Position numbers and translations under genes: made by a program. Below, one piece after another: positions 53,724 to 63,258 of a stretch of DNA of 64,000 nucleotides. The DNA lies in NCBI RefSeq assembly GCF_027706845.1, contig NZ_JAQGCZ010000008.1:186001-250000 (forward strand). The letters run 5' to 3'. The notes under the pieces are model-generated. The model had not been told where the DNA came from and did not search any database. It saw only the letters and a program-made list of their open reading frames with translations. The stretch comes from Mycolicibacterium sp. BiH015 (GTDB lineage Bacteria; Actinomycetota; Actinomycetes; Mycobacteriales; Mycobacteriaceae). The first letter of the stretch is position 1; every line of letters starts with the position of its first letter.

Positions 53724-53897
53724 ATGAGCGGCATGAGGGGCAGTGAAACCCGCCAGCTGACCAAAGGCGTTTTCGTGCGGTTCACCCACGCCCAGCTTGA
53801 GCTGCTGCAGGAAGCCGCGACCCAGGAAGGCGTGAGCTTGCCGCAGCTGCTGCGTGACCGCGTACTCAGCCCTGTCATGGAGCGCGCCGCCTCGTAG
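53724..53897 (+). CDS. Small ribbon-helix-helix DNA-binding protein
   Basis: 57 aa, ATG at 53724 with GGAAGGA upstream. MSGMRGSETRQLTKGVFVRF (beta strand) then two helices (HAQLELLQEAATQEGVSLPQ, LLRDRVLSPVMERAAS), the RHH fold of small repressors and MobC-type accessory proteins. Upstream repeats suggest autoregulation. Confidence 0.8.
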   Translation: MSGMRGSETRQLTKGVFVRFTHAQLELLQEAATQEGVSLPQLLRDRVLSPVMERAAS

Positions 53898-54115
53898 AAA
53901 AGCGGCAGTGGTCTGCCGTATCCTTGGAGGGCCGCCACGACTACCGCTTCGGCGCGTGAAGCCGTTGATCCGCAACCCTTTCCATGGCGCGTGACGCAAG
54001 GTGACCTGAAACTCTCGAAAACTCGAGTGTCAGCAATAGCTGCCGTGTCGACCCACCCAGAGGCATCAAACACGACGCAGGTAAACGGGCGATCGTTTCA
54101 TCACCGGCTCTTGCG

Positions 54116-55024
54116 CTATTCATCTTGGTGTCTCGCCGCTTCTTCGGCCTTGGCGATCGCTTCCTGCACACTGCGGTTGTGCAACAGCACGTCGTCCATC
54201 ACCGACGTCGTCAGGGACCGCACCGCCAGCAGCGGGCGGACCCAGGCGGGCGCGCTGACCTGTGCCGCACGTCGCTCGATTGCGTTGAGCACGGCGTCGG
54301 CGGCGGCGCCGACTGTCATCTCTTTGGTGAAGATGCCGGGCACCGCTCGGCGCACCGCTGCGGCAGCTTCGTCGGCGAACGCATCGTTGGCCAGATCCGT
54401 GTCGATGAAACCGAGGTAGGCGATCCCGGCCGTCACGCCGTGCGGCGCCAGCTCGACCCGTAGCGCCCGCGCCAACTGCTCCACCCCTGCTTTACTCACC
54501 GCGTACGGGGCGGCCGGTACGCCATTGAAGAACGCATAGATCGAGCCCACCAACAGGACGTGGCCGCTGCGCTCCAGCACGCTGGGCAGCGCGGCGCGTA
54601 CGGTCCGCCACTGCCCGAGCAGGTCGACCTCGACGGTGTGCTCGAAGGCATCCGGGGCGATGGTGGCCACGGTGTGCGACGGCGGGGCGACGCCGGCGTT
54701 GGCGACGATCACGTCGATGCCGCCGAACGCGGCGATCGCGTCCTCGGCGGCGCGCCGAAGCCTGTCGGCCGAGGTCACGTCAGCCTCGAAAGCAGCTGCG
54801 CCAGAGCCGAGTTCGTCGGCAAGCACCTGCAGCGTCGGCAGGGTGCGTCCGACCAGCGCCACTCGCGCCCCTCGGGCGTGAGCGCGGCGCGCCGTCTCGG
54901 CGCCGAGCCCGCGCGCAGCACCGGTGATGAACAGCACCTTGCCGTCGAGATCCATCCGTGGTGGCCGCGTCACCACGCGGGCAGCGGTCCGGCCGGCCAA
55001 CCGCACGGCATCGTCGAGGAGCAC
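54116..55024 (-). CDS. Short-chain dehydrogenase/reductase (SDR)
   Basis: 302 aa from GTG 55024 or ATG 54952. Classical SDR: GAARGLG NAD(P)-binding motif, NAGVAPPS (NAG), and YAVSK with the catalytic Tyr-x-x-x-Lys. The substrate specificity cannot be told, though the N-terminal extension before the Rossmann start (VVTRPPRMDLDGKVLFITG) suggests a mycobacterial-type SDR. Metabolic cargo; direction opposite to the FHA-XRE gene. Confidence 0.9.
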   Translation of the reverse strand: MLLDDAVRLAGRTAARVVTRPPRMDLDGKVLFITGAARGLGAETARRAHARGARVALVGRTLPTLQVLADELGSGAAAFEADVTSADRLRRAAEDAIAAFGGIDVIVANAGVAPPSHTVATIAPDAFEHTVEVDLLGQWRTVRAALPSVLERSGHVLLVGSIYAFFNGVPAAPYAVSKAGVEQLARALRVELAPHGVTAGIAYLGFIDTDLANDAFADEAAAAVRRAVPGIFTKEMTVGAAADAVLNAIERRAAQVSAPAWVRPLLAVRSLTTSVMDDVLLHNRSVQEAIAKAEEAARHQDE

Positions 55025-55686
55025 GGTTCCGAAGGTAGCCGTTCAGTGCCGACGCGAAACCGTAACTGTCGACGCGCCGGTGACGTCGTGTTCGCGGGGA
55101 GCGTCACACCGGGCAGGATGCCACGAAGCGACCATCCCTTCAGCATCCGCGAAGTTCCTGGTGTGCCCGACATGGACCACCGTCACCTGATGTTCATGGT
55201 CGGTGTAGCCGCTGCGGCCGCATGACCTGCTGCGCGGATCAGCGAGTCATCTGCGGAGAGTGCCTCCGTTGCTGCGGCCAGCGCCGCTGGCGGCGGTGAA
55301 CGGTGGCCGGGCCGTCGCCTGCCGACGGCGACAGTCTCCACCGTCCCAAGATCGTGAAGCGCCCTCCGATGGCAGCGTCGGTTCCGGCCAGTTGACGGGA
55401 AGGTTCTCGGCACCTGCGCGCCATTTCGCGTGAAGACGGCGAGCCTGTCGGCGTCGACCACGATCAGTCCGCGTCTAGTCGACTGAATTCCGGCGAGCTT
55501 GCGACCTCTTTGCAGGCCATGCGCCGGTGCGCCGGCGTGGCGAGCATTAGGGCGCAGGGTGTCCAGGTCCATAACGATCACGACGATGGTCGGCCGAGTT
55601 CGGAAACGCCCCCTCAACGCCGAGCAGAACCATGGCCGCTACGCAATTCTGATGCGCTGGACAACCCGTAGCAGCGTGTAGCGTTT
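55025..55686. other. Intergenic region without supported gene
   Basis: 662 bases between the divergent SDR and FHA-XRE genes. A minus-strand open frame (55183-55617) is Arg/Ala-rich and unconvincing. Promoters must lie here. Confidence 0.35.
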
Positions 55687-56883
55687 ATGCAGCGCTTCCG
55701 GGAAGGAAAAGTAGCGTTGGATCTGACCGACGACGGCACCGCCGCCGCGCGTGAGCCCGGTAATGATCTGCCGGCGTTGACGATTCGCGTCGGAAATCAG
55801 AACTTCACCATTCATCCTGGCGACGGTCCGGTCACCATCGGGCGTGAGTTTCCGGCGCAGATCCAGGTCGCCGATCCGCGCATCTCCCGCAACCATCTAC
55901 GCATCGAGGCGCGCAATGGGAAGTGGACCGGTACCGATCACAGCACTAACGGAACCTACCGCGTCGGCACGCGCGAACCTTTCGTGATCTTGACTGACGG
56001 CATGACCGTCCACCTCGGTAATGCCGAGGGGTTCCCCGTGACGTTCACGTTCGGGCCTGCCGCTACCCGCCCCGAGACTGGATACGTCTCGACGCCGGGA
56101 CTTGCTGGCGAGGAAGACGACGACGATGACGACGTCGAGCAATCCGACTCCAACGACGACACGACTGATCCGCATATCGCCCGCGTGGGCGCGGCCGTGG
56201 CAGCGCGACGCCGAGAACTCAACATCTCTCAGCGCACTCTGGCGCGCGACAAGATCGTGAATGCCGGTGCTCTCATCCACTTTGAGAAGGGGCGCAGCTG
56301 GCCGCACAGCTCCACCCGGGCCAAGCTCGAAAAAGTACTGAAGTGGCCGCCCGGCACCATCGATCGCATTAAGGACGATCCCACGTTCACCCCAGGCTTA
56401 CACCGCATCGTGGACAGCGACCCGACCGAAATCATCGTTCCTACAGTCCAATTGCCGCTCATGGCCGACGCTGTTGAGCTGGCGCTGCGCAACATCATGA
56501 CGACGTTCGAGAACCTGCCAAGCACCGACGATCCCTCGTTCGGTGCGCAAATCATGGCGGTACTCAACGATCTTCGTCGGCTCGAGAAGCTGACCGCCGA
56601 TGTCGCGCAGAACGCGAAGGGTGGACGGGCAGCGATACTGCTGACCGGAAGGGTTCGCAAGACGTATCGGGACGTCATGCTGAAGGCCGCGGCGTCCCCC
56701 CACGCCACGTTGGGGCAGAGGCTATTTGCCGCCCGCCACCGTGCACAGCTGAGCATCGACGAGACAGCAAGTGCAGCAGATGTTTCCACGGATGTCGTCG
56801 CTGCGGCAGAAGCCGATCAGATCCTGCGTCCCGCCGATACCGCCGCGCTCGTGGACCTGTTAGAAACCCTCGATCAGCTGTGA
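55687..56883 (+). CDS. FHA-domain fused to dual-HTH XRE regulator
   Basis: 398 aa. Residues ~25-115 form a forkhead-associated domain (PGDGPVTIGREFPAQIQVAD, RISRNHLRIE with the conserved Arg/Ser/His, DHSTNGTYRV). Such domains bind phosphothreonine. An acidic linker (EDDDDDDVEQSDSNDD) precedes an XRE HTH (ARRRELNISQRTLAR) and a second HTH at the end (GQRLFAARHRAQLSIDETA). The part from residue ~165 is paralogous to the 236-aa XRE protein at 42161-42871, so kinase signalling may control its gene set. Confidence 0.92.
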   Translation: MQRFREGKVALDLTDDGTAAAREPGNDLPALTIRVGNQNFTIHPGDGPVTIGREFPAQIQVADPRISRNHLRIEARNGKWTGTDHSTNGTYRVGTREPFVILTDGMTVHLGNAEGFPVTFTFGPAATRPETGYVSTPGLAGEEDDDDDDVEQSDSNDDTTDPHIARVGAAVAARRRELNISQRTLARDKIVNAGALIHFEKGRSWPHSSTRAKLEKVLKWPPGTIDRIKDDPTFTPGLHRIVDSDPTEIIVPTVQLPLMADAVELALRNIMTTFENLPSTDDPSFGAQIMAVLNDLRRLEKLTADVAQNAKGGRAAILLTGRVRKTYRDVMLKAAASPHATLGQRLFAARHRAQLSIDETASAADVSTDVVAAAEADQILRPADTAALVDLLETLDQL

Positions 56884-57493
56884 AGGCACATCTTCGATCT
56901 TTGCGAACGTCAAAGTGTGCCACGGACCGGCGAAGCGATGATCACATCACTCAGCTGCAAACATGTGCACGAGTTGATGTGGCTGACCACATCCAGAGAA
57001 GATGGTTGTCACCGATCATTGACCAAAGCATATACGGGATCTCGCAGCCCGCACCAACGAAGAAGATCGAAGCCGCGGCTTCCTCAATGCCATAGCCCAT
57101 CATCAGCATGCCTTTAGCCTGCTCGATGAATATGGTTGACGCTCAGGCGATGTGCTTCGAGGGATGCCGTAACACCTTCCTGCACCAAGGCCTGTGTGCT
57201 TCTTGTCATTCACGCTCACCTTAACGGAGAATATGTGAATTCCGACCACCGAAGCGCGACGCTGCGCGGGGCATGCGCTCTCAGCGGGTCAGCACGCCAT
57301 GAATTATGGGCGAGTTCGCGATCCCGCGTGCAACTCGGTTCGCGTGTAGCAGCGTTCGCCGCCGAAGTCTTTGTGGGGCATTTCCCAACGCGTTCATCGC
57401 CAAGCCTTCCGAGTGAAGCGCATGCATATCGAAGCTGAACCAAGAGCGTCGCACAAAATTGCATTACCAGTTATGCAGTGTCCTGGTATGCAG
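56884..57493. other. Intergenic region, slightly AT-richer
   Basis: 610 bases between convergent FHA-XRE and MarR genes. Only short fragments are seen, such as a minus-strand stretch reading MMGYGIEEAAASIFFVGAGC at ~57000-57105. No gene is called. Confidence 0.35.
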
Positions 57494-57865
57494 CTATGCG
57501 CATAGCTTGTGCAGGATGAGTGTAAGCGCCTTGCGGTCGGTGTTTGTGAATTCATCGGTGAAGGACGCTCCAATGGTATTGATATGCGACTCGATCGCTC
57601 CGACCAACTTGAAGCGGCCATATTCGGTGATCGTGATGAGTACTGCCCGTCTGTCGTCATCGCAGCTTTTGCGATCGATCAGCCCGACATGCTCCATCCG
57701 CGCAAGCATGCGGCTGACTCCACTTTGGCTGAGAATAAACCGTTCTCGTAGCGCGCGCTGGCTTAATCGCCCGTCGGGGGCCGCGGCTAGATGGGCCAGC
57801 GTATCGAACCACTCAATTGCCAGTTGATGTTTGCTCATCAACTGCCGGGTCAGCTCGTCGACCAT
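57494..57865 (-). CDS. MarR-family regulator
   Basis: 123 aa winged-helix repressor. LAHLAAAPDGRLSQRALRER, SQSGVSRMLARMEHVGLIDR (recognition helix region) and the wing RKSCDDDRRAVLITITEYGR. Dimerization helices at both ends. Typically senses small phenolic or oxidant ligands. The gene lies downstream of a short gene on the same strand. Confidence 0.92.
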   Translation of the reverse strand: MVDELTRQLMSKHQLAIEWFDTLAHLAAAPDGRLSQRALRERFILSQSGVSRMLARMEHVGLIDRKSCDDDRRAVLITITEYGRFKLVGAIESHINTIGASFTDEFTNTDRKALTLILHKLCA

Positions 57866-57903
57866 GATGCGATATGTTGATTAGCGCTTCCGATGGGAAC
57901 CGG

Positions 57904-58107
57904 CTATCGGCCGAGCGCGACACACGATGCGGTGATTTTGTAGGCCTCATCCAGGGCATTTAGGGCCACCTTAGGTGTCGTCACTATGACGGTTAAGCGG
58001 TATCCGGTGTCGCCTTCCGGGGCGGCGGCCCCCTCGTCCCAGTTTCTGTCGGAATAGCTGATTGCCGCACTTCGCTGCAGGGCGCCGCCGCCGAGGCACT
58101 GCATCAT
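57904..58107 (-). CDS. Truncated or small secreted-type protein
   Basis: 67 aa, ATG 58107 with AGCAGGA directly upstream. AISYSDRNWDEGAAAPEGDT and TTPKVALNALDEAYKITASC resemble the C-terminal part of mycobacterial extracytoplasmic sensor-like domains, here without the N-terminal half. Possibly a fragment. Confidence 0.4.
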   Translation of the reverse strand: MMQCLGGGALQRSAAISYSDRNWDEGAAAPEGDTGYRLTVIVTTPKVALNALDEAYKITASCVALGR

Positions 58108-58319
58108 TCCTGCTGATACTTCAAGTGGAATCTATTGGCTGCTGAGCCATTTGATCGAGCGCACGAAGATGGTGTCGCGCGCCCGGGAGGTCGCGGCGAA
58201 TTCGTCCGCACGGTCCGCAAACACGACGCCTGGTATGACGATCGAGCAGATCGCAAACCGCATTACCGCTGTCATGCCCAGCCTGTCACCAACGCCGAAC
58301 TCGCGGAGGCCTATTGAAC

Positions 58320-58989
58320 TATGGGCGCTGTTCGACGCTCACTGTGATGATCCGAGTCCCGCTACCGCTTCATGGTCGATGATGCTGGTGAGCAGATGGC
58401 GGCGGGACCCGCGTGGCAGATCTGTTGAAACAATGGCTACTGGAGCGGGATTGACGAGCTCACACGCGCCAGAACGCAAGGCCGGCCCTCAATTCACTAC
58501 TGAGGTACCAAACCAGCTGTGGCTCAGTGATACGCCGGGCAACCGCAACGACACGCAGGGGCACGCTGTACGTGCGCGATCAAAGGCGTGTCGTCCACCG
58601 CACTGAATTCCGATCTGTGCCGATTGGCTACCCGTTCTTGCACGGCATAGTAGTGCGACGCGGTGAGGTCGCCGGCTACATCCAGCTTCCTATTGCGGAT
58701 TTAAGTTCAGGTCAAGGAGAGTTGCACACGCATCGAACCGTCACGAGATCATCGTGTCGAGGGGCGGTGTCGGAACCACAGGCGACAACGCCGCCAAGAA
58801 GAGATCTCTGACGTTCCGCCGAACAGCGCCTTGGGCTGCCGCCGCCGGAACTCCCGCGACGAACTCCACATCGCCACCGTGACCTGATCCAATAAATTCA
58901 CCACCGGCGCCGCCGCCAAGCCTGTCGGACGGTTGACCCCGATCGAATTCGAAGCCATTATGGCCACACCGGCCAGTAAACCGGCGTGA
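58320..58989 (+). pseudogene. Decayed IS3-family transposase (orfB-type)
   Basis: Pieces in different frames line up with an IS3 orfB: DAHCDD, RYRFMVDDAGEQMAAGPAWQ, then NNGYWS, VPNQLWLSD, RRGTLYVRDQ, GTTGDNAAKK, RRRNSRDELHIATVT and finally KPVGRLTPIEFEAIM with a stop near 58989. Several frameshifts and stop codons have occurred, and no terminal inverted repeats are obvious. A dead element. Confidence 0.75.
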
Positions 58990-59081
58990 CCGGAACTTTC
59001 ACCTAATCGTGCAGCAGACCCTTTGGGCCAATGCCTAGGCTCTCGTCGGCGTACGGTGGAATCGAAGTGAGGAAGGGTAGC

Positions 59082-59531
59082 GTGACTTCGCCTCTATGGC
59101 TTGACGACATCCAGGTCGGGAACCAGTTCACCTCTGATGTGTACGAATTGACAGCAGATTCGATCATTGAGTTTGCTTCGGAGTGGGACCCTCAGCCGTT
59201 TCACCTTGGTGAAGAGTCTGCCCGGGATACCTTCTTCGGAGGACTCGCCGCGAGTGGTTGGCACACTGCCGCAATCACGATGCGACTCTTGGTGACATCG
59301 GGGTTCCCAGTGGCAAACGGTCTCATTGGGGCGAGCATTGAGTTGGCCTATCCCACACCCACTCGGCCGGGCGATAAGCTCAGGGTTCACCTTGAAGTCA
59401 AGGATGTCACTCGGTCGAAATCAAGGCCAGGGCGGGGATACATTACCGCGGCATACGAGACGGTGAATCAGCACGGCGAAGTGCGACAGCGGACTATGGC
59501 GCGTCTGTTATCCTTCGCGCGACCAAGTTAA
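59082..59531 (+). CDS. MaoC-like (hot-dog fold) dehydratase
   Basis: 149 aa from GTG 59082 (AGGAAGG upstream). FASEWDPQPFHLGEESA matches the hydratase motif (Asp-Pro-x-x-x-His), and FGGLAASGWHTAAI the second motif. Acts on acyl-CoA thioesters, in fatty-acid or steroid/aromatic degradation. Isolated from other pathway genes here. Confidence 0.9.
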   Translation: MTSPLWLDDIQVGNQFTSDVYELTADSIIEFASEWDPQPFHLGEESARDTFFGGLAASGWHTAAITMRLLVTSGFPVANGLIGASIELAYPTPTRPGDKLRVHLEVKDVTRSKSRPGRGYITAAYETVNQHGEVRQRTMARLLSFARPS

Positions 59532-60224
59532 GCCGCAAGATCTTTCGGCGACGGCTGAACGTGCGCACTCCCTCGCACCGATGGTCCCGTCCTGCAATAC
59601 GACCGCCGCCGGTATCCCTCGCACATCCGGGCGTCGCGAGACGAACATGGCGGTTCATGCACATCCTGCGGCCATTCCTGAACGACAGCAGAGTCTTCAG
59701 ACCGCACAATTGAGTTGTGGCCAGGTCGACGGTCGGCGCATCAGCAAAGACCCGGCAGCTAAGACAGCGCGGCTCCGCACTGTTTTTTGCGCTGCGAGTG
59801 CATTTTTAAGACGCTGGCGGCCACGGCTTACGCCGAAGAGTTGCTCGCTGAAGAATGAGAGGTCGCTGGGGCGACCTACCGCTCCGCCTCGCGATTGTGA
59901 CGGGAGTCTTAGAAACACGATGCATCGCTCCTTCCTCGCTCGAAGCTTCGAAGGTCAATGCCACCCGAACGGGCGGCCACATCGCACTTGTCGCGGACGA
60001 TTACCTTGAGCTTCACGCCCGAGATGGGATCGGTGGGCTGATGAAGGATGCTCGCGGCAGCTTCGAAAGGGCTAGAAGACCGAAGACAAACCAAACCAGG
60101 CGCGTAGGCGCCTTGTCGGTCCAGCCACCTCACAACGTGCCAGGTAGAAGCATGCACCAGTAGAGAGTATCTGCGGGACAGCGCCGCTAGAGCTAGCGGC
60201 GTGTCACCGCGCTCGATGGGAGGG
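59532..60224. other. Intergenic region
   Basis: 693 bases between convergent MaoC and trxA genes. Fragments such as LRLAIVTG at 59860-60165 hint at a decayed oxidoreductase, but there is no coherent frame. The hairpin at 60182-60201 lies here. Confidence 0.35.
60182..60201 (-). terminator. Hairpin downstream of trxA
   Basis: CGCCGCTAG-AG-CTAGCGGCG, a nine-base inverted repeat about 25 bases after the trxA stop, on the minus strand. No T-run. Probably terminates the redox operon. Confidence 0.5.
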
Positions 60225-60551
60225 TCAATGGATGAAATCGACCAGCTCGGTCTCGATCACGGGTTTCGGTCTGGCGCCGATGATCCGCTTTACCACCTCT
60301 CCGTGGTCGAACACCAACATGGTTGGGACAGAGCTGATGTCGTACCTCTCCACGGTCGCCGGATTCTCGTCGATGTTGAGCTTCACCACCGAGATGCTCT
60401 CGCTGTGCGCTCGGGCGATCTGGTCGAGGACCGGAGAAACCGCACGGCATGGGCCGCACCAATCTGCATAAAAATCGACCAAGACCGGCTTCGAGTGTCG
60501 AAGTACTTCCTCGTCGAAGGTCCCGTCTGTAGCGATCTTGGTGGATGACAT
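60225..60551 (-). CDS. trxA: Thioredoxin
   Basis: 108 aa, standard size. WCGPCRAVSP is the active site. PVLVDFYADWCGPC and SSVPTMLVF (cis-Pro) are in the right places. Cytosolic disulphide reductase using electrons from the adjacent TrxB (39-base gap). Part of a CMD-trxB-trxA operon. Confidence 0.97.
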   Translation of the reverse strand: MSSTKIATDGTFDEEVLRHSKPVLVDFYADWCGPCRAVSPVLDQIARAHSESISVVKLNIDENPATVERYDISSVPTMLVFDHGEVVKRIIGARPKPVIETELVDFIH

Positions 60552-60590
60552 CGATTACTGCCTTTCGCGTGTGGGTGTATGTCAACAAGT

Positions 60591-61538
60591 TCAAGCAACA
60601 GCGACGGGTGTGCTGTCCGCTTGTTCATTCAGGTAGTGCTGCGCGTCGAGTGCTGCTGCGGCCCCCGAACCGGCCGCGGTGATGGCCTGTCGATACGTTG
60701 GATCGACCACGTCCCCGGCGGCGAACACTCCCGGGAGGCTGGTCCGTGACGACCGGCCATCTACGAGTATTGTTCCCTGATCGGTTAATTCGAGCTGACC
60801 ATGGACGAGATGTGTCCGAGGGTCCGATCCGATAGCGACGAAAACGCCATTCACGGCGAGTCGGCGCCGGGCGCCGCTCACAGTGTCGACGAGTCCGATT
60901 TCCTTCACCCGTTCTTCGCCGTAGATGTGGGTGACGACCGTGCTGGGGAGGAACTCGATCTTCGGATCGGCCGCCGCTCGGTCTTGCAGTGCTGCACAAG
61001 CTCGCAACTTCTCGCTGCGATTCAGTACGAACACCTTGTCGGCAAAGCGTGTCAGGAACGTCGCCTCTTCGAGCGCAGAGTCGCCACCACCAATCACCGC
61101 CACCGTCTTCCGCCGAAAGAAGGCACCGTCACAGGTAGCGCACCAAGAGACTCCACGCCCGCTGAGTCGTCGCTCACCGTCGAGTCCAAGGGTGCGGTAC
61201 GCCGAACCGGGTGCGACGATGACGGTCAACCCCAAGCACACGTCTCCGGCGCCTAATGTCACTCGCTTCACTTCGCCGGCGAGATCAAGTTCAGTGACGT
61301 CATCGCAAATAATTCCAGCTCCGAGGCGCTCGGCTTGGGATCGCATTCTGCTCATGAGTTCTGGGCCCATGATTCCCTCTGGAAACCCCGGGAAATTTTC
61401 CACTTCGGTTGTCTTCATCAGTTCACCACCCGACTCCACGGAACTGGTGACGAGAAGTGGCTGCAGGTTTGCGCGAGCAGCATAGATGGCGGCTGTGTGG
61501 CCAGCCGGTCCTGACCCGACGATGATCACCTTGTGCAT
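60591..61538 (-). CDS. trxB: Thioredoxin reductase
   Basis: 315 aa from ATG 61538 (frame open to 61562). VIIVGSGPAGHTAAIYAARA gives the FAD site, SWCATCDGAFF the redox CxxC (Cys-Ala-Thr-Cys), and a GGGDSALEEA NADPH motif. Low-molecular-weight TrxR. Starts 13 bases after the CMD gene. A second trxA-trxB pair besides the chromosomal set would give plasmid-borne disulphide reduction. Confidence 0.97.
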   Translation of the reverse strand: MHKVIIVGSGPAGHTAAIYAARANLQPLLVTSSVESGGELMKTTEVENFPGFPEGIMGPELMSRMRSQAERLGAGIICDDVTELDLAGEVKRVTLGAGDVCLGLTVIVAPGSAYRTLGLDGERRLSGRGVSWCATCDGAFFRRKTVAVIGGGDSALEEATFLTRFADKVFVLNRSEKLRACAALQDRAAADPKIEFLPSTVVTHIYGEERVKEIGLVDTVSGARRRLAVNGVFVAIGSDPRTHLVHGQLELTDQGTILVDGRSSRTSLPGVFAAGDVVDPTYRQAITAAGSGAAAALDAQHYLNEQADSTPVAVA

Positions 61539-61551
61539 GCGCCGACAACGA

Positions 61552-62151
61552 TCAATCTGCAACAGACGACACGAAAGTTTTGGCCACCTCGGGGGCTAAC
61601 CCTGCTGTCGATTGGGTCCCGAGATCCCCATGCTTGATTCCTAGGGTCTTGAGGAACTTCTGCTGCCCCATGGTGAGTCCGATGAAGTAGCCCAACTCGA
61701 CGATCTCGGGTTCAGTGAACTCCCGATGCAGGGCGTCCCAGACGCTGTCGTCGGCAAGCTCTGGGTCCCAGGCGATGGCCTCGGCGAATAACAGCGCTGC
61801 TTTCTCACGCGGAGAAAACGCGGAGGACTTGCGAAACTCGATGACGTCATCGAACTCTCGCTCGGTCAATCCCGCGGCAAGAGCCAGATGCGATCGTTGG
61901 CCGGCGCAATACCCGCACTCGAGTGACTTTGCGACATAGACGCGCGCAAGCTCTTTGATGGAGTGATCGAGGACACCCTCGCGAAACACCGCCTGCCAGG
62001 ATTCGTTGAAGCAACGCAACACAGCGGGAACGTGTGCGCGGATGGCTTGGCTCTCAACCCGCGGAGTGCCGTACCGGCGCGAATCCGCAATGTATCGGGC
62101 CAGGTTCGGGTCAGTGATCGAGTCCGGGTTGACGTAGCTTATGCGGGCCAT
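61552..62151 (-). CDS. Carboxymuconolactone decarboxylase (AhpD-like) protein
   Basis: 199 aa from ATG 62151 (AGGAGGAG five bases upstream); the reading upstream to 62361 runs through the operator and is not used. ECGYCAGQRSHLALAAGL is the CMD/AhpD CxxCxxxxH motif. Probable peroxide or disulphide reductase that works with the TrxA/TrxB made by the two downstream genes. Controlled by the LacI operator in front. Confidence 0.9.
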   Translation of the reverse strand: MARISYVNPDSITDPNLARYIADSRRYGTPRVESQAIRAHVPAVLRCFNESWQAVFREGVLDHSIKELARVYVAKSLECGYCAGQRSHLALAAGLTEREFDDVIEFRKSSAFSPREKAALLFAEAIAWDPELADDSVWDALHREFTEPEIVELGYFIGLTMGQQKFLKTLGIKHGDLGTQSTAGLAPEVAKTFVSSVAD

Positions 62152-62170
62152 GAGAGCTCCTCCTAAGTTT

Positions 62171-62188
62171 TTGGCAATCGATTGCCAA
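62171..62188. promoter_or_regulatory. LacI-type operator palindrome
   Basis: TTGGCAATCGATTGCCAA, an 18-base perfect palindrome with the central CG typical of LacI-family sites. It lies 20 bases upstream of the CMD start and 60 bases upstream of the LacI gene, so it can control both. Confidence 0.85.
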
Positions 62189-62247
62189 GAGTATATGACG
62201 GCGGATGCCGCATAACAACCCTGCAAAGCGGCGATTACGATGAGCGT

Positions 62248-63258
62248 GTGCCGAATCCAACAATCCGGGATGTCGCACGGGCTGCTGGCGTGCATCCTGG
62301 TACGGCGTCGCGGGCGCTCAACTCCGAACTCGCCGGGCGGATCACGCCCGCGACCACCCAACGCGTCAAAGAGGCAGCAGCGCGCCTCGGCTACATTCCA
62401 GACCAGCTCGGCAGAAGCCTGCGCACCCGTCGCTCACACACTGTCGCGGTACTGGTCCCGGACCTGGGGAACCCGGTGTTTCCACCGATCGTGCGGGGGA
62501 TTGAGGACACTATTCGCGAAGCCGGTTACGAGGCGGTTATCGCCAATACCGACGACAGTCAGGACCGAGAAGCTCGACTGATTAACGTGCTGACAGCTAG
62601 GCACTGCGACGGCTTTATCGTGGCCTCATCACGACTGGACGATCCGGCGGTTGCCACTTTGCGTGAGTCGTCGATCCCCGTGGTACTGGTCAACCGAATA
62701 ATGGAGGGCGCTGTGGCGTCCGTGGTTAGCGACGATGCCGCCGGTGTTCACGCTGCCGTCGAACACCTCGTAGGGTTGGGACACAAGGAAATTGCGCACG
62801 TAACCGGACCTCCGGAACTGTCGATGACAGAAGTTCGGCGCTGTGCTTTCGAGAATGCGATGAGGGCAGCCGGAGTCCCCGTGCGCAAAAAATTGATTGA
62901 GGCAGCCGCGCGGTACGCGGTCGACGAGGGGTGTGAGGCATTCACCCGCATACTTCGTCGCCGCACGCCGACGGCTGTGGTCGCCGGCAACGACATGATC
63001 GCAATCGGCTGTTGTGTCGCCCTCCGCAACAGCGGCCTGCGTTGCCCTAGTGACGTTTCGGTTGTGGGATTCAACGACATGCCCCTCGCGGGTCTACTGG
63101 ACCCGCCACTGACGACTGTCGCCATTCCACAGCACGACATCGGTGCGGCGGCGGCAGAAGTCGTTTTGGAGCTCATCAGGGGCGGCACACCAGAACAACG
63201 AGTCTTGCCCGTGGAACTCGTCATACGGGAGTCGACTCGGTCACCGCAAACGCTCTGA
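62248..63258 (+). CDS. LacI-family transcriptional regulator
   Basis: 336 aa from GTG 62248. N-terminal HTH (TIRDVARAAGVHPGTASRAL), then a hinge and a periplasmic-binding-like ligand domain (VAVLVPDLGNPVFPPIVRGI, ending RVLPVELVIRESTR). Divergent from the CMD-trxB-trxA operon with the palindrome between them; probably represses it and itself. The ligand is unknown. Confidence 0.95.
   Translation: MPNPTIRDVARAAGVHPGTASRALNSELAGRITPATTQRVKEAAARLGYIPDQLGRSLRTRRSHTVAVLVPDLGNPVFPPIVRGIEDTIREAGYEAVIANTDDSQDREARLINVLTARHCDGFIVASSRLDDPAVATLRESSIPVVLVNRIMEGAVASVVSDDAAGVHAAVEHLVGLGHKEIAHVTGPPELSMTEVRRCAFENAMRAAGVPVRKKLIEAAARYAVDEGCEAFTRILRRRTPTAVVAGNDMIAIGCCVALRNSGLRCPSDVSVVGFNDMPLAGLLDPPLTTVAIPQHDIGAAAAEVVLELIRGGTPEQRVLPVELVIRESTRSPQTL

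Noticed and set aside
55183..55617. 144-codon minus-strand open frame
   Set aside because: Low-complexity Arg/Ala content and no ribosome-binding site; not supported.
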